Part shown: positions 54,513-63,142 of the stretch, in pieces | Layout: every line of letters begins with the position of its first letter | Numbering within the stretch: position 1 is the stretch's first letter | Assembly (NCBI RefSeq): GCF_000758525.1 | Contig: NZ_CP009241.1 | Location: 7,483,501 to 7,547,500 of the forward strand | DNA length: 64,000 bases | Source of the DNA: Paenibacillus sp. FSL H7-0357 | Lineage (GTDB): Bacteria; Bacillota; Bacilli; Paenibacillales; Paenibacillaceae | Direction: 5' to 3' | Position numbers and translations under genes: made by a program | Notes under the pieces: generated by a model | What the model was told of the DNA's origin: nothing | The model's database searches: none | Seen by the model: only the letters and a program-made list of their open reading frames with translations

Positions 54513-55547
54513 CTACACTTGAACTGCTTCAGGAACCACCCAGCAATAAGGATCGCCCATTGAAGCATCATTATGATAGGCTAATGCCGCAGAGCGGCAT
54601 CCTCCGCAGATAAACTTATGCTCACAAGTGCCACAATTTCCTTCGTTTCTTGTCGTCCTGTCCCGTATATTCGCTAGGACCGGCGAGTAGCTCCAGATGT
54701 CCTGGAAGCTCTGCTCACGCAAATTGCCTGCTGTGAGCGGTAAAGTCACGCAAGGGGTGACATCACCGTTAACCGTGATACGGGCGGTAACATAACCTGC
54801 ACCACAGCCTATATATTGTGCTGCCTGCTCTGGCGGCAGCATCAGTGCAACACGGCAGTCATGCCAGTATATCTTCAGCTTTCCGGCGTACTCCTGCTGC
54901 ATGGATATCCACTCCACAATCACATCACGAAGCTCATTCGGCGTAAGCGCCAATGCCTGATCTCCCCGTCCTGTGGGAATGAACTCAGATAAATTCACTC
55001 CATTTGCACCGAGTCGGGCGGCCAATTCTACGACCTTTCGGCCATCCTTGAAATTAAGCCGGGTCGGCGTATACCCAACAGTTACATTAATCCCATGCTT
55101 CACTAATGTTTCTATAGCGCTAACAGCTTTGTCATACAGTCCTTTGACACCGCGCACCTGCTCATGCACTTCCGCCGTTGCTCCATCAATACTGACACAA
55201 ATCCCGGACACTCCTGCCTCGATGATCCGGCGGCACATCTCATCATCAATCACGGCTCCATTAGTGCCGATCGAAACCATCATCCCCTTCGACGAAGCAC
55301 GGGAGGCTATGTCCATCCAATCGGGCCTGAGCAGAGCTTCTCCTCCGGAGAGTCCCAGCAGGAGGACACCGGCCTCAGCTAATTGATCGACTACGGAAAG
55401 AGCCTCTTCTGCGTCTAATTCGTCGGGGTGCCGGCGGCCTGCGCCTGAATAGCAATGCACACAACTGGCGTTGCACAAAAGTGTAATCTCCCAGACCAGG
55501 TAGAACGGAGCTTTGAACTGATCCTGTATTGCTGCAATATTACTCAT
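54513..55547 (-). CDS. Radical SAM/SPASM peptide-modifying enzyme (first)
   Basis: A 344-residue radical SAM enzyme. Cluster motif CNASCVHC (Cys25, Cys29, Cys32), then LSGGEALL and ICVSIDGA of the barrel. SPASM cysteines appear in GCGAGYVTARITVNGDVTPC, NCGTCEHKFICGGC and PYC. GGGAGG precedes the ATG at 55545-55547; the frame runs five codons further upstream. First gene of the peptide operon, ahead of its RRE partner. Two related SPASM enzymes for one small precursor suggest two distinct modifications or a heteromeric enzyme. Confidence 0.9.
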   Translation of the reverse strand: MSNIAAIQDQFKAPFYLVWEITLLCNASCVHCYSGAGRRHPDELDAEEALSVVDQLAEAGVLLLGLSGGEALLRPDWMDIASRASSKGMMVSIGTNGAVIDDEMCRRIIEAGVSGICVSIDGATAEVHEQVRGVKGLYDKAVSAIETLVKHGINVTVGYTPTRLNFKDGRKVVELAARLGANGVNLSEFIPTGRGDQALALTPNELRDVIVEWISMQQEYAGKLKIYWHDCRVALMLPPEQAAQYIGCGAGYVTARITVNGDVTPCVTLPLTAGNLREQSFQDIWSYSPVLANIRDRTTRNEGNCGTCEHKFICGGCRSAALAYHNDASMGDPYCWVVPEAVQV

Positions 55548-55675
55548 ATTTCCCTCCCTCACCGGGACCGTTTGCTCCCGGCTTTCAATATGTGCTACTA
55601 AATTAACATATATTAGAAGAAGAAGGATCGTACATTTGAGGTATTTTTATAATATAATTTGGATATTAAGCCGCA

Positions 55676-55716
55676 AAAAGGATCACCTCCTCAGTCAACC
55701 GGGAGATGATCCTTTT
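55676..55716 (-). terminator. Terminator of the PAS-LuxR regulator gene
   Basis: AAAAGGATCA/TGATCCTTTT outer stem with CCTCC/GGGAG inside and a T-tract on the minus strand. The regulator therefore has a transcript separate from the peptide operon, whose promoter must lie in 55560-55670, where TATATTATAAAA occurs. Confidence 0.8.
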
Positions 55717-55733
55717 CTATTACTCACTAATTA

Positions 55734-56318
55734 TTATTTAAGCAGCTCGGCAAAAAAGAGAGAAACGGCTTCCTTTTGGTTGTGTACCCCAAGCTTGCTC
55801 AAAAGATTACGGATATGGGTTCGTACCGTAGTATAAGAAATGTGTAGCTCTATAGCAATCTGCTGCGTTGTATGGCCTCTGGATAATAGGCCCAGCACTT
55901 TATTTTCTTGAGAAGTCAGCTTTTCCATGAGGGAAAAAATCGCGGCCTGTTCAAGGGTCACCCAGATTAACCGTTTATCGTAGCTGCTGGCCCGTATATT
56001 CTTCAGGAAAGGAACCCGGACCGAACCACGTTGAACAAATACCCTGCGTGATCCGTTGCAATTGTTCATATGTTTTGTAGCGCTTAGAACCTGGCAGGTT
56101 TTACAGAGGCTGTTCCCGGTAGAATCACTGAAGAGATCAAGGGAACGGCAGGCCTTGCCGACCGCTTGTGTGGCCGAAATACCAAGCAGCGTACCAAGCT
56201 CCGCGCTCCATTGTAAGACTTTCCCCGTCTCATCGATGATAAAATAGCAGTCAGAAGTGCGCCTGATCCAACTCATATCCTCTACATTGGTTACGAAAGG
56301 CGCTTTGAGCTCTCCCAT
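55734..56318 (-). CDS. PAS-LuxR type transcriptional regulator
   Basis: A 194-residue regulator. The N-terminal PAS-like domain (about 15-125: TSDCYFIIDETGKVLQWSAE, LLGISATQAVGKACRSLDLF) contains a cysteine cluster, LCKTCQVLSATKHMNNC, that might bind a metal, haem or iron-sulfur group or respond to redox. The C-terminal 65 residues are a LuxR/GerE helix-turn-helix (LTSQENKVLGLLSRGHTTQQ, ISYTTVRTHIRNLLSKLGV). GGGGG lies seven bases before the ATG at 56316-56318. Position directly ahead of the peptide operon suggests it is the pathway regulator. Confidence 0.87.
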   Translation of the reverse strand: MGELKAPFVTNVEDMSWIRRTSDCYFIIDETGKVLQWSAELGTLLGISATQAVGKACRSLDLFSDSTGNSLCKTCQVLSATKHMNNCNGSRRVFVQRGSVRVPFLKNIRASSYDKRLIWVTLEQAAIFSLMEKLTSQENKVLGLLSRGHTTQQIAIELHISYTTVRTHIRNLLSKLGVHNQKEAVSLFFAELLK

Positions 56319-56478
56319 CTCTTTACCCCCATTTTCCAAACAGTGATTAGTGAAGTTTGTCTGGATGCAGGTTCCAAAAAGAAAAAATAATTGCATTATT
56401 TTCTATTTATTTGATTATAGCATTGCTTTCGAGACTGTCAATTCTTCATCACAAAGATACTAAGGGGTACGTTCGATG

Positions 56479-56905
56479 CTATAAAAAACCTTCTATCTGC
56501 TCATTGCTCAACATCGCACTGGCAATCGTCATAAAGTCCTCTCGGCCGATCTCCAAATGACCGAAGCGGAGGGAATACCCCCACTTGGGATTCCCCCGCG
56601 TGAAGCTACGGTATATAGCTGATATTTCTGCGGAATGGCACAAACGATTCGGACATCTGATAGTTGTAGACCTTATCATCAGCCACTTCCCCGATAGCAG
56701 TGAACGCTTGGAGTGGCTCCCCGTTCGTCCTATCTGTACGCGGCGAGTAGTAGATCAGCCAATCGCCTGTCTGCATCTTGCGTAAAGGTGCTGACTTGCC
56801 GTGGCAGAGCTGCGCGAAGCCCCCCAGCTCCCCATGCTTCACGTGGGATGCAGACACGACACCAATCCAGAAGCGGCTTTGTTGACTTATTTCATCCATT
56901 TGCAT
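56479..56905 (-). pseudogene. EVE-domain protein, frameshifted and internally deleted
   Basis: The first frame (56606-56905) encodes the start of an EVE/PUA-like protein (FWIGVVSASHVKHGELGGFA, TGDWLIYYSPRTD, VPFRRNISYIP) and stops. The family's C-terminal part continues in another frame (56479-56610: SFTRGNPKWGYSLRFGHLEI, then EQIEGFL). About a dozen residues usually found between FRR and SFTRG are missing, so a short deletion caused the frameshift. EVE proteins bind modified bases or RNA; this copy is probably inactive. Confidence 0.7.
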
Positions 56906-56953
56906 GCCTCAATCCCCTTCCTTGTTTACATCATCTATTGATCTAAGTATACA

Positions 56954-56989
56954 AAAACGCTACTGACAGCCTTATGTCAGTAGCGTTTT
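56954..56989 (-). terminator. Terminator after the GyrI-like gene (copy of the WYL terminator)
   Basis: AAAACGCTACTGACA/TGTCAGTAGCGTTTT, nearly identical to the hairpin at 35802-35836. Confidence 0.85.
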
Positions 56990-57003
56990 AACATGCTCTC
57001 CAG
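56977..57003 (-). pseudogene. Nine-codon scar of a WYL regulator 3' end
   Basis: Directly after the GyrI-like stop codon the minus strand reads LESMLKRY then TGA, matching ENMLKRY at the end of the WYL regulator at 35825. The 62-nt blocks 35790-35851 and 56942-57003 agree at 58 positions. This is the leftover tail of a second WYL regulator gene whose body was deleted. Confidence 0.7.
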
Positions 57004-57486
57004 CTATTTAATGGCTATATAAATCTGCACTTCTGTGTTTGCTGGATCCGAATTCCTGGAATCATAAAGCTCAAAATCGCCCGTATAGGTTCTCACCTCC
57101 GGCGATTGCTTGAAATAGGTCCATATCTCCCGCCACGCCTCAGGCACCACTTCATACATAGGTCCCTTCTTTGCCGTGAATACGATGTACTTACTTTCGG
57201 GTATTTCCACAATCGCATGATTATTGTCATCCTGGACGAATTCATTGTCTGTTTCATGTCCAATTACAACGGTATAGGCTCCGTTCACGTCGCTTTCATA
57301 ATCCGTATACAACGAGTATAGGAATTGAGGATTTCTGACCCCCGCGGCAGAAACAAGATTGCTCTGAAAGTAGGTGTCCCAAAGTTGTGGCAATCGTCCG
57401 TCCGGTCCCGTTTCTTCAGCGTTTGTTGTACGTACAGCCACTCCAGTAATGATCAGCTTGGGCTTGTGGGTCGTATAAGTGTTCAT
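57004..57486 (-). CDS. GyrI-like small-molecule-binding protein
   Basis: A 160-residue stand-alone effector-binding domain of the GyrI/AraC_E_bind type (IITGVAVRTTNAEETGPDGR, YTVVIGHETDNEFVQDD, IPESKYIVFTAKKGPMYEVV, FELYDSRNSDPANTEVQIYI). Such proteins bind small molecules and often accompany a regulator gene. The scar of a WYL regulator immediately behind it supports a former pairing. GGAGAGG lies eight bases before the ATG at 57484-57486; a longer frame to 57534 is less likely. Confidence 0.85.
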   Translation of the reverse strand: MNTYTTHKPKLIITGVAVRTTNAEETGPDGRLPQLWDTYFQSNLVSAAGVRNPQFLYSLYTDYESDVNGAYTVVIGHETDNEFVQDDNNHAIVEIPESKYIVFTAKKGPMYEVVPEAWREIWTYFKQSPEVRTYTGDFELYDSRNSDPANTEVQIYIAIK

Positions 57487-57577
57487 GGTTGAATCCTCTC
57501 CTTTCTCCAAAGTATACATGGAGAAACTCGACATCTGACTGTCATGTTTATGAAGAGAGATCCTTGGTTAGTATTCA

Positions 57578-60001
57578 TCACTGAATTTGCTCTACCTCAT
57601 ACAAGGACTTATCCGATGCCGGAAGGAATGGGGTCCACTCTCCCGTTGTGTAGAGCAAAAGCCGGTGCATAGCACGCGTGCATGCGGTATAGAATAACTT
57701 GCGCTCGCTCTCCAGATGATACGTCTGCGAAGATGCGTCGTAGATTAGAACGGCATCGAATTCAACGCCCTTGGCGAGATATACGGGGAGGATCAGGGTT
57801 CCCTTCTCAAAGTTGGGCGTACTCTTCGTCACAAGCTTCAACCCCTGGCATCCCTGAGCTGTAAGGAGATCATAAGCAGCTTTGCTTTCGGCCGCTGTCT
57901 TGGTGATGATCCCGATGGAGACCAAACCTTCCGCCTGAAGCGCCGCAAGATGCTCAGCTATTCTTGCGGCCCGCTGCCCGCCGCTGCCCATCTGAGAGAG
58001 GAGCGGTTTTCTGCCCTTGCGTTCAAAGGCTACAATCTCCTTGGCGTTAGGCAATAAAGACTTCGTGAATTCCACAATCTCACGCGTTGACCGGTAACTG
58101 CGAACCAGACGGAATAAGCTCGTTTCAGATTCGCCATACAATCCGATGAGCGGTGAATCTTCGCCGTGCAGTTCCGTGGCCTGAGCAAAGATAGCCTGAC
58201 CGAAATCGCCAAGCACCGTCATGCGGGCACGGGGAAACATTTTTTTGAGGAACTCATACTGAAACATCGAATAATCCTGACCCTCATCGACGAATACATG
58301 CCGGATCTCCGTGTTCACCCGAACGCCCTCGATGAGCTCTTTCAGGTACAGGTACGGTGTCGCATCTTCATAGAAGAGTTCGGACCGGCTAAGCTTCTCC
58401 TTGGTTTGCTGACAGATTTCCGGCCAGAGCAGGGAAATTCCAGCTTCATTCGTCATCTTCGCCAAAGCATTCTCTTCTTCAAAGAACTGGATGTACAACC
58501 CGATCATGTCTATGAACAACATCCGCTTCACACTTCGCTTCAGCGGTTTAAATTGCTCTTTCACGACCATCCGGCGCAGCAGTGCTTCCTCCCGCTCAGC
58601 ATAATCGAAATCGCCCTCGTCCAGCCTCCGATTGCCGCGCTGCATTTCGCGGGCTTCTTCATATTGTTCGGCAAAGTCAAACACTCCCCTGTCTTTATGC
58701 AGTTCATTAAACACTTCGGCGTACTGATCGTTGTCAAGATAATCTAGCTCCTCCTGCACCCAGAACGCCTCACGTTCCTTGTCTTCCAGCAGAGAAAGCT
58801 CACGCAGCAGCCACTCCTGCAGCAAAGTGATGCGGTTGGATAAGCGAATGGAAGAATCATAGCTGTAAAATTTCGATTCCATTTGCTTAGCTGTGATCAA
58901 ATCGCGATCCCGGAAGCGTATGCTTATGAATCGCATGCCCTTCCCCTCCAACCCCTGCGCATACTTCTGGAGCGCTTGAAGAAAGTCCACAGATGCCTTG
59001 TATTGGATTCCTTTCAGCCGGGCTTCATACCCGCGGTCAGATTGTTCTTCCAGCACATATTCAATCTGGTCAAAGGGATCCTCTAAACGAAACGTCCTGC
59101 CAAGCCAGTAATCGAGATATTCATGGAAGGTCGTCTGCTGCATGTTCTCTTCACCGAGTTCAGGAAGAACGGTAGATACATAACTGTTAAACATCGGATT
59201 AGGTGAGAATAGCACAATTTGGTCAGCCCTCAGCCGTTCGCGGTGTTTATACAGCAGGTACGCCACCCGCTGCAGGGCAGCCGAGGTTTTCCCGCTGCCA
59301 GCCGCCCCCTGCACGATCAGCATCCGGCTGTTGTCATCGCGGATAATGGCATTCTGTTCCTTCTGGATCGTCGCGACGATGCTCTTCATCTGATTGTCCG
59401 CACCCTTGCCAAGCACCTGCTGCAGCAATTCATCGCCAATCGTTAAGCTCGTGTCGAACACATTCTGCAGTTGATCTCCGCGAATCTGATACTGCCGCTT
59501 CAGCTGCATCAGTCCAGCGATAGCTCCACCCGGCGTGTCATATCCGGCCGCGCCCGGTGAATAATCGTAATACATACTAGCGATCGGAGTACGCCAGTCG
59601 TACACCAGAAAACTCATGCCATCTGAGTCAATGAAGGATGACACACCGATGTAGACTTGCTCAGCAGTGTTCAAGCCATCCTCATGAAAATCGATGCGTC
59701 CGAAGTAGGGAGAGGACAGCAGCCGTTTCATGTTTTTCCATTGCTGCGCGCGCAACCGCTGGCTTCGCTCCCGTTCGGACAATAAAGCTTCCTGCTGCCT
59801 GATACTGTAGAAGGTCTCTTCAAAATCTTCGCTAGTGCTTGTGTTTACAGTCACTTCTTCCCAAAACAGCTTGCGGATGTCCACCACTTGGTCATGCAGC
59901 CCGGCCACTTCCGGCTCCAGTTCGGTGATCCTCGCTTGCAGCTTTTCCATAACCTGCTTCAGCCGTTCCTGTTCTTGCTTCCAATCCTCCGCACTTATCA
60001 T
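57578..60001 (-). CDS. helD: HelD-like RNA polymerase recycling ATPase
   Basis: An 807-residue UvrD-like superfamily 1 ATPase. The N-terminal coiled coil (about 5-95, LKQVMEKLQARITELEPEVA) is the arm that enters the polymerase in HelD. Walker A is GAAGSGKTSA (about 231-240), Walker B/DEGQ appears as VFVDEGQDYSMFQYEF, and later motifs as VRSYRSTREI and YTACTRAMHRLLLY. HelD frees stalled RNA polymerase from DNA and can give some rifampicin tolerance. Length fits the HelD family rather than UvrD or PcrA helicases. Confidence 0.9.
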   Translation of the reverse strand: MISAEDWKQEQERLKQVMEKLQARITELEPEVAGLHDQVVDIRKLFWEEVTVNTSTSEDFEETFYSIRQQEALLSERERSQRLRAQQWKNMKRLLSSPYFGRIDFHEDGLNTAEQVYIGVSSFIDSDGMSFLVYDWRTPIASMYYDYSPGAAGYDTPGGAIAGLMQLKRQYQIRGDQLQNVFDTSLTIGDELLQQVLGKGADNQMKSIVATIQKEQNAIIRDDNSRMLIVQGAAGSGKTSAALQRVAYLLYKHRERLRADQIVLFSPNPMFNSYVSTVLPELGEENMQQTTFHEYLDYWLGRTFRLEDPFDQIEYVLEEQSDRGYEARLKGIQYKASVDFLQALQKYAQGLEGKGMRFISIRFRDRDLITAKQMESKFYSYDSSIRLSNRITLLQEWLLRELSLLEDKEREAFWVQEELDYLDNDQYAEVFNELHKDRGVFDFAEQYEEAREMQRGNRRLDEGDFDYAEREEALLRRMVVKEQFKPLKRSVKRMLFIDMIGLYIQFFEEENALAKMTNEAGISLLWPEICQQTKEKLSRSELFYEDATPYLYLKELIEGVRVNTEIRHVFVDEGQDYSMFQYEFLKKMFPRARMTVLGDFGQAIFAQATELHGEDSPLIGLYGESETSLFRLVRSYRSTREIVEFTKSLLPNAKEIVAFERKGRKPLLSQMGSGGQRAARIAEHLAALQAEGLVSIGIITKTAAESKAAYDLLTAQGCQGLKLVTKSTPNFEKGTLILPVYLAKGVEFDAVLIYDASSQTYHLESERKLFYTACTRAMHRLLLYTTGEWTPFLPASDKSLYEVEQIQ

Positions 60002-60044
60002 CTTCCTGCATACACTCCTTCATTCGAATTTGTAAAATGAAAGT

Positions 60045-60210
60045 TTGACAACCCGTATTACTGTGTGGTAAGATTAAGTTGTAAATAAGATAGGATTATT
60101 AGGCGATTCGCAAAATAAATGATTAGTAATTCTCCAATCATATCATAATGCCTCTGTGTGCACAACTCCATTTATACATATTTAGCCCCGGCAGATTTGC
60201 CGGGGTTTTT
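60045..60210 (+). ncRNA. Candidate small RNA or leader transcript
   Basis: A good promoter (TTGACA at 60045-60050, 18-nt spacer, TAAGAT at 60069-60074) and a strong intrinsic terminator (CCCCGGCA/TGCCGGGG plus TTTTT, 60185-60210) bracket about 130 nt with no credible gene. It is either an independent small RNA or a prematurely terminated leader of the glycerol dehydrogenase gene, which lies 170 bp further on the same strand. I recognise no known RNA family in it. Confidence 0.45.
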
Positions 60211-60265
60211 AATTGCCAGGGGCCTTGAAATTCCCGCAACTTAACCTAACGTGATTCTTATGAAG

Positions 60266-60296
60266 GCTCCTCAATTTGAGGGGCTGTTTTCTTTTT
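60266..60296 (+). terminator. Second terminator-like hairpin before glycerol dehydrogenase
   Basis: GCTCCTCA/TGAGGGGC with one wobble and loop ATT, followed by TGTTTTCTTTTT; lies about 80 nt before the gldA-like start. Confidence 0.65.
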
Positions 60297-60376
60297 CAGG
60301 GAACAAACCCAATCATTGAATGCATAATCAGCTCACCTGCAGTAGATAATTTCTAAAAACAAGGAGAGTGGTTAAA

Positions 60377-61480
60377 TTGAAACGATCGGTAAAATCAGTC
60401 ACGTCCCCCAAGAAATTTATAGTAGGTCACCACTTATTAAACGAACTATCTACGTATACCACTACTTATGGTGACCATGCTTATGTAATTTGTGACGAAT
60501 TCATTCTGGATCGTGCAGCGAAAGAGGCGGGTCAATCCTTTGAAGAAGCTGGACAGCAGAGTGAGTTCGTGAAATTTAATCTGCAAATTACTCAGGAAGA
60601 AATCGATAGGCATTGTGAAGCGGTTAAAAAATCAGGAGCTAATGTGATTGTGGGTATTGGCGGCGGGAAAACCTTAGATACTGCTAAAGCCACCGCTTAT
60701 TATGCACATTTGCCTGTGGTTATCTTCCCAACCATCGCTTCAACCGATGCGCCCTGCACCGCACTTTCTGTCATCTACAAAACAGACGGCTCGTTTGACC
60801 GCTATCTGTTCCTGCCAACCAATCCGGATGTGGTCTTGGCAGATACAAGTATTTTAGCAAGTGCTCCAACCCGTTTTTTTGTCGCTGGAATTGGAGATGC
60901 GCTCGCCACCTATTTCGAAGCACGCGCCTGCTATCAGAAAAATGGTGATAATCTGGTCAATTTGAAACCCTCGCTTGCCGGATTAGGTATCGCCAAAATG
61001 TGCTATGACACTGTTCTGGAATATGGCCTTCAAGCGAAGATAGCCGTTGATCATAAAGTTTCCACTCCTGCCGTTGAAAAAACAATTGAAGCCACCATCT
61101 ATTTAAGTGGTGTGGGGGCAGAATCCGGCGGTTTAGCCGCTGCTCATGCCATTCATAACGGAATGACCGCTGTCCCATCGCTGCATCATGCACAGCATGG
61201 CGAAAAAGTAGTGTTTGGTTTATTAACACAGCTTGTTTTAGAAAGTGCACCCAAAGAAGAAGTGGAAACGGTCATTAACTTCATCAAAGAAGTGGGCTTA
61301 CCCTTAACATTAAAAGATCTCGGTCTGGATCAGTTTAGAGAGGAAGAATGGCGGAAAGTGGCGGAAGATGCATGTGCCGAAGGAGACACGATGGGCAATA
61401 TGCCACATCCCGTAACTCCTGATGACGTATACCAGGCCATCATTGCGGCAAATGCATTGGCAGAATATTATCATAATTAA
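60377..61480 (+). CDS. gldA: Glycerol dehydrogenase
   Basis: A 367-residue iron/zinc-type dehydrogenase that oxidises glycerol to dihydroxyacetone with NAD. The nucleotide loop is GIGGGKTLDTAKA. Metal and substrate region features are GIGDALATYFEARAC (Asp ligand), AAHAIHNGMTAVPSLHHAQH (two His ligand region) and HGEKVVFGLLTQLVLES. The frame starts at a GTG (60368), but GGAG is better placed for the TTG at 60377 (MKRSVKSVTSPKKF). Two terminator-like hairpins upstream suggest transcription attenuation. Confidence 0.92.
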   Translation: MKRSVKSVTSPKKFIVGHHLLNELSTYTTTYGDHAYVICDEFILDRAAKEAGQSFEEAGQQSEFVKFNLQITQEEIDRHCEAVKKSGANVIVGIGGGKTLDTAKATAYYAHLPVVIFPTIASTDAPCTALSVIYKTDGSFDRYLFLPTNPDVVLADTSILASAPTRFFVAGIGDALATYFEARACYQKNGDNLVNLKPSLAGLGIAKMCYDTVLEYGLQAKIAVDHKVSTPAVEKTIEATIYLSGVGAESGGLAAAHAIHNGMTAVPSLHHAQHGEKVVFGLLTQLVLESAPKEEVETVINFIKEVGLPLTLKDLGLDQFREEEWRKVAEDACAEGDTMGNMPHPVTPDDVYQAIIAANALAEYYHN

Positions 61481-61543
61481 AATCTCGAGACCTATTGAAA
61501 CGCTAAGCAGCCAGTTGCCGGGATGGAACCGACAGCCGGCTGT

Positions 61544-63142
61544 TTAAAGCCGCTGAAACAACTGCTCCCCTTTTGTCTGCATATATCTATACATTGCTAG
61601 GCATGCCGCTATCATAATCATGCCAACCCCTAACAAGAGGAGATTTGCATTTACCTGCGTCAGAAGAAGGGATAGTCCCAAGGGAACTAATAAACTGATG
61701 ATCCCTATGAGCATAGATACAAGAACTGCTGCACTCTGTTTGATTACCGTAACTTCGCTTTTCCACTCCAGGTTAGGTAATTTCAGGTTAACAATAATGC
61801 CCATCAGCGCGGAATAACAAGCATAGATCAAAGGGATAACAAGCAATAATAAGCTTTCCGTCCATCCCGTGCGCAACGATATCATAAGCATTACACTACT
61901 AATACTCAGGACCGGTAAGGTGATGGTCAGATTCACGGCAACTTTGCTAAGCCATATCGCTTGTTTCGATACGGGTGAACTTTTTAGTATCCATAAATTG
62001 TTGCCTTCAAGCGAAATGGAACTTGACGTTGTGCAGCTTAACACTACAAATAAGGAAAGCAGGATAGGAGCCAGCGTACTCAGATAATGGGATAATTGCG
62101 GAATTTCAATCATTTCCCCCAGCTTCTCCGAACTGACAAACAATAAGGCAACCGACATCACCAGTAATAGAATCATGCCTATACTTGTGTTCAGCACATA
62201 AACAGAAGAGCCAAAATATCGGCGCAACTCCTTCTTATACAGTGCACGAAATGGAGAGGAGGCTTCTAACGGCTTCATGGTATATTTGCTGCCTGCATGA
62301 CTGGTCATTAGACCTGTATGAATCGCTTTATATTTTGTACTTAACACAGTGGCAAATATAATAAATGAAAGTACGGATAACGCAATAAATAATAACAATG
62401 AGCCTACCTGATACGAGCAGACCGCATCGACATACATCGCTGCAAGAGGATACAGCTTAAATATCATATCGGCCAGCTCAGCCCCCATATCAGCAAGTGC
62501 CTGCTCGTTTCCATTGAGTGTAAATGAACCGACCATAAGTACAATCACAATGGCAAAAGTTAATACAAGACTGATCATCCGGCTCGCTTTAAACCGGGAA
62601 GAGATCCAGCTGATGCATGAACCAATAATCGTTGCCGCAATAATCGGCAGTAATGGGATAAATAAAAGGGTCAATAGAAAAAACAGATAAAATAACGTCC
62701 CCGGATTCACTTTTATAGCATACACCACACCTGCTGGCAGCATGACAATCAAAGAAAGGAACAAATTCAGCACATAAAGCTGAAGAACACGGCTTGCCAC
62801 AACATGACTCGTCTTGATCGGCAGCGACATCACCAAATCGTAGTCCTTATAGCTGAATAATACACCGCTTGCCTTATAGACCGTGGTGAAGAACCCTACA
62901 ATAGAAGTAACAGCCATCATAATCGCCAGTAATAGATCCATTCGCCCCATTTGCTCAAAAGTCACTGCCAACATGAAGTTGTATCCAAATGAAACTACTG
63001 CTATCATGAGCACTCCCACAAGAATACCAAAGGCGAGTAAAAGCGATTTGCGTTTTTCTTTAACATCTTTTGTATGTAAAGCTTTATTCAACCCAAATGA
63101 AGAAAACAACTGCAGCTTCGTTAATCTCCAGATATTAATCAT
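61544..63142 (-). CDS. ABC-2 type transporter permease
   Basis: A 532-residue integral membrane protein with about twelve hydrophobic segments (MIAVVSFGYNFMLAVTFEQM, LVLTFAIVIVLMVGSFTLNG, LLLLVIPLIYACYSALMGII). It overlaps its ATPase gene by eight bases, so both are translated together. This layout is typical of two-component exporters or lantibiotic-immunity-like pumps in Firmicutes. The substrate is not deducible. Confidence 0.85.
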   Translation of the reverse strand: MINIWRLTKLQLFSSFGLNKALHTKDVKEKRKSLLLAFGILVGVLMIAVVSFGYNFMLAVTFEQMGRMDLLLAIMMAVTSIVGFFTTVYKASGVLFSYKDYDLVMSLPIKTSHVVASRVLQLYVLNLFLSLIVMLPAGVVYAIKVNPGTLFYLFFLLTLLFIPLLPIIAATIIGSCISWISSRFKASRMISLVLTFAIVIVLMVGSFTLNGNEQALADMGAELADMIFKLYPLAAMYVDAVCSYQVGSLLLFIALSVLSFIIFATVLSTKYKAIHTGLMTSHAGSKYTMKPLEASSPFRALYKKELRRYFGSSVYVLNTSIGMILLLVMSVALLFVSSEKLGEMIEIPQLSHYLSTLAPILLSLFVVLSCTTSSSISLEGNNLWILKSSPVSKQAIWLSKVAVNLTITLPVLSISSVMLMISLRTGWTESLLLLVIPLIYACYSALMGIIVNLKLPNLEWKSEVTVIKQSAAVLVSMLIGIISLLVPLGLSLLLTQVNANLLLLGVGMIMIAACLAMYRYMQTKGEQLFQRL

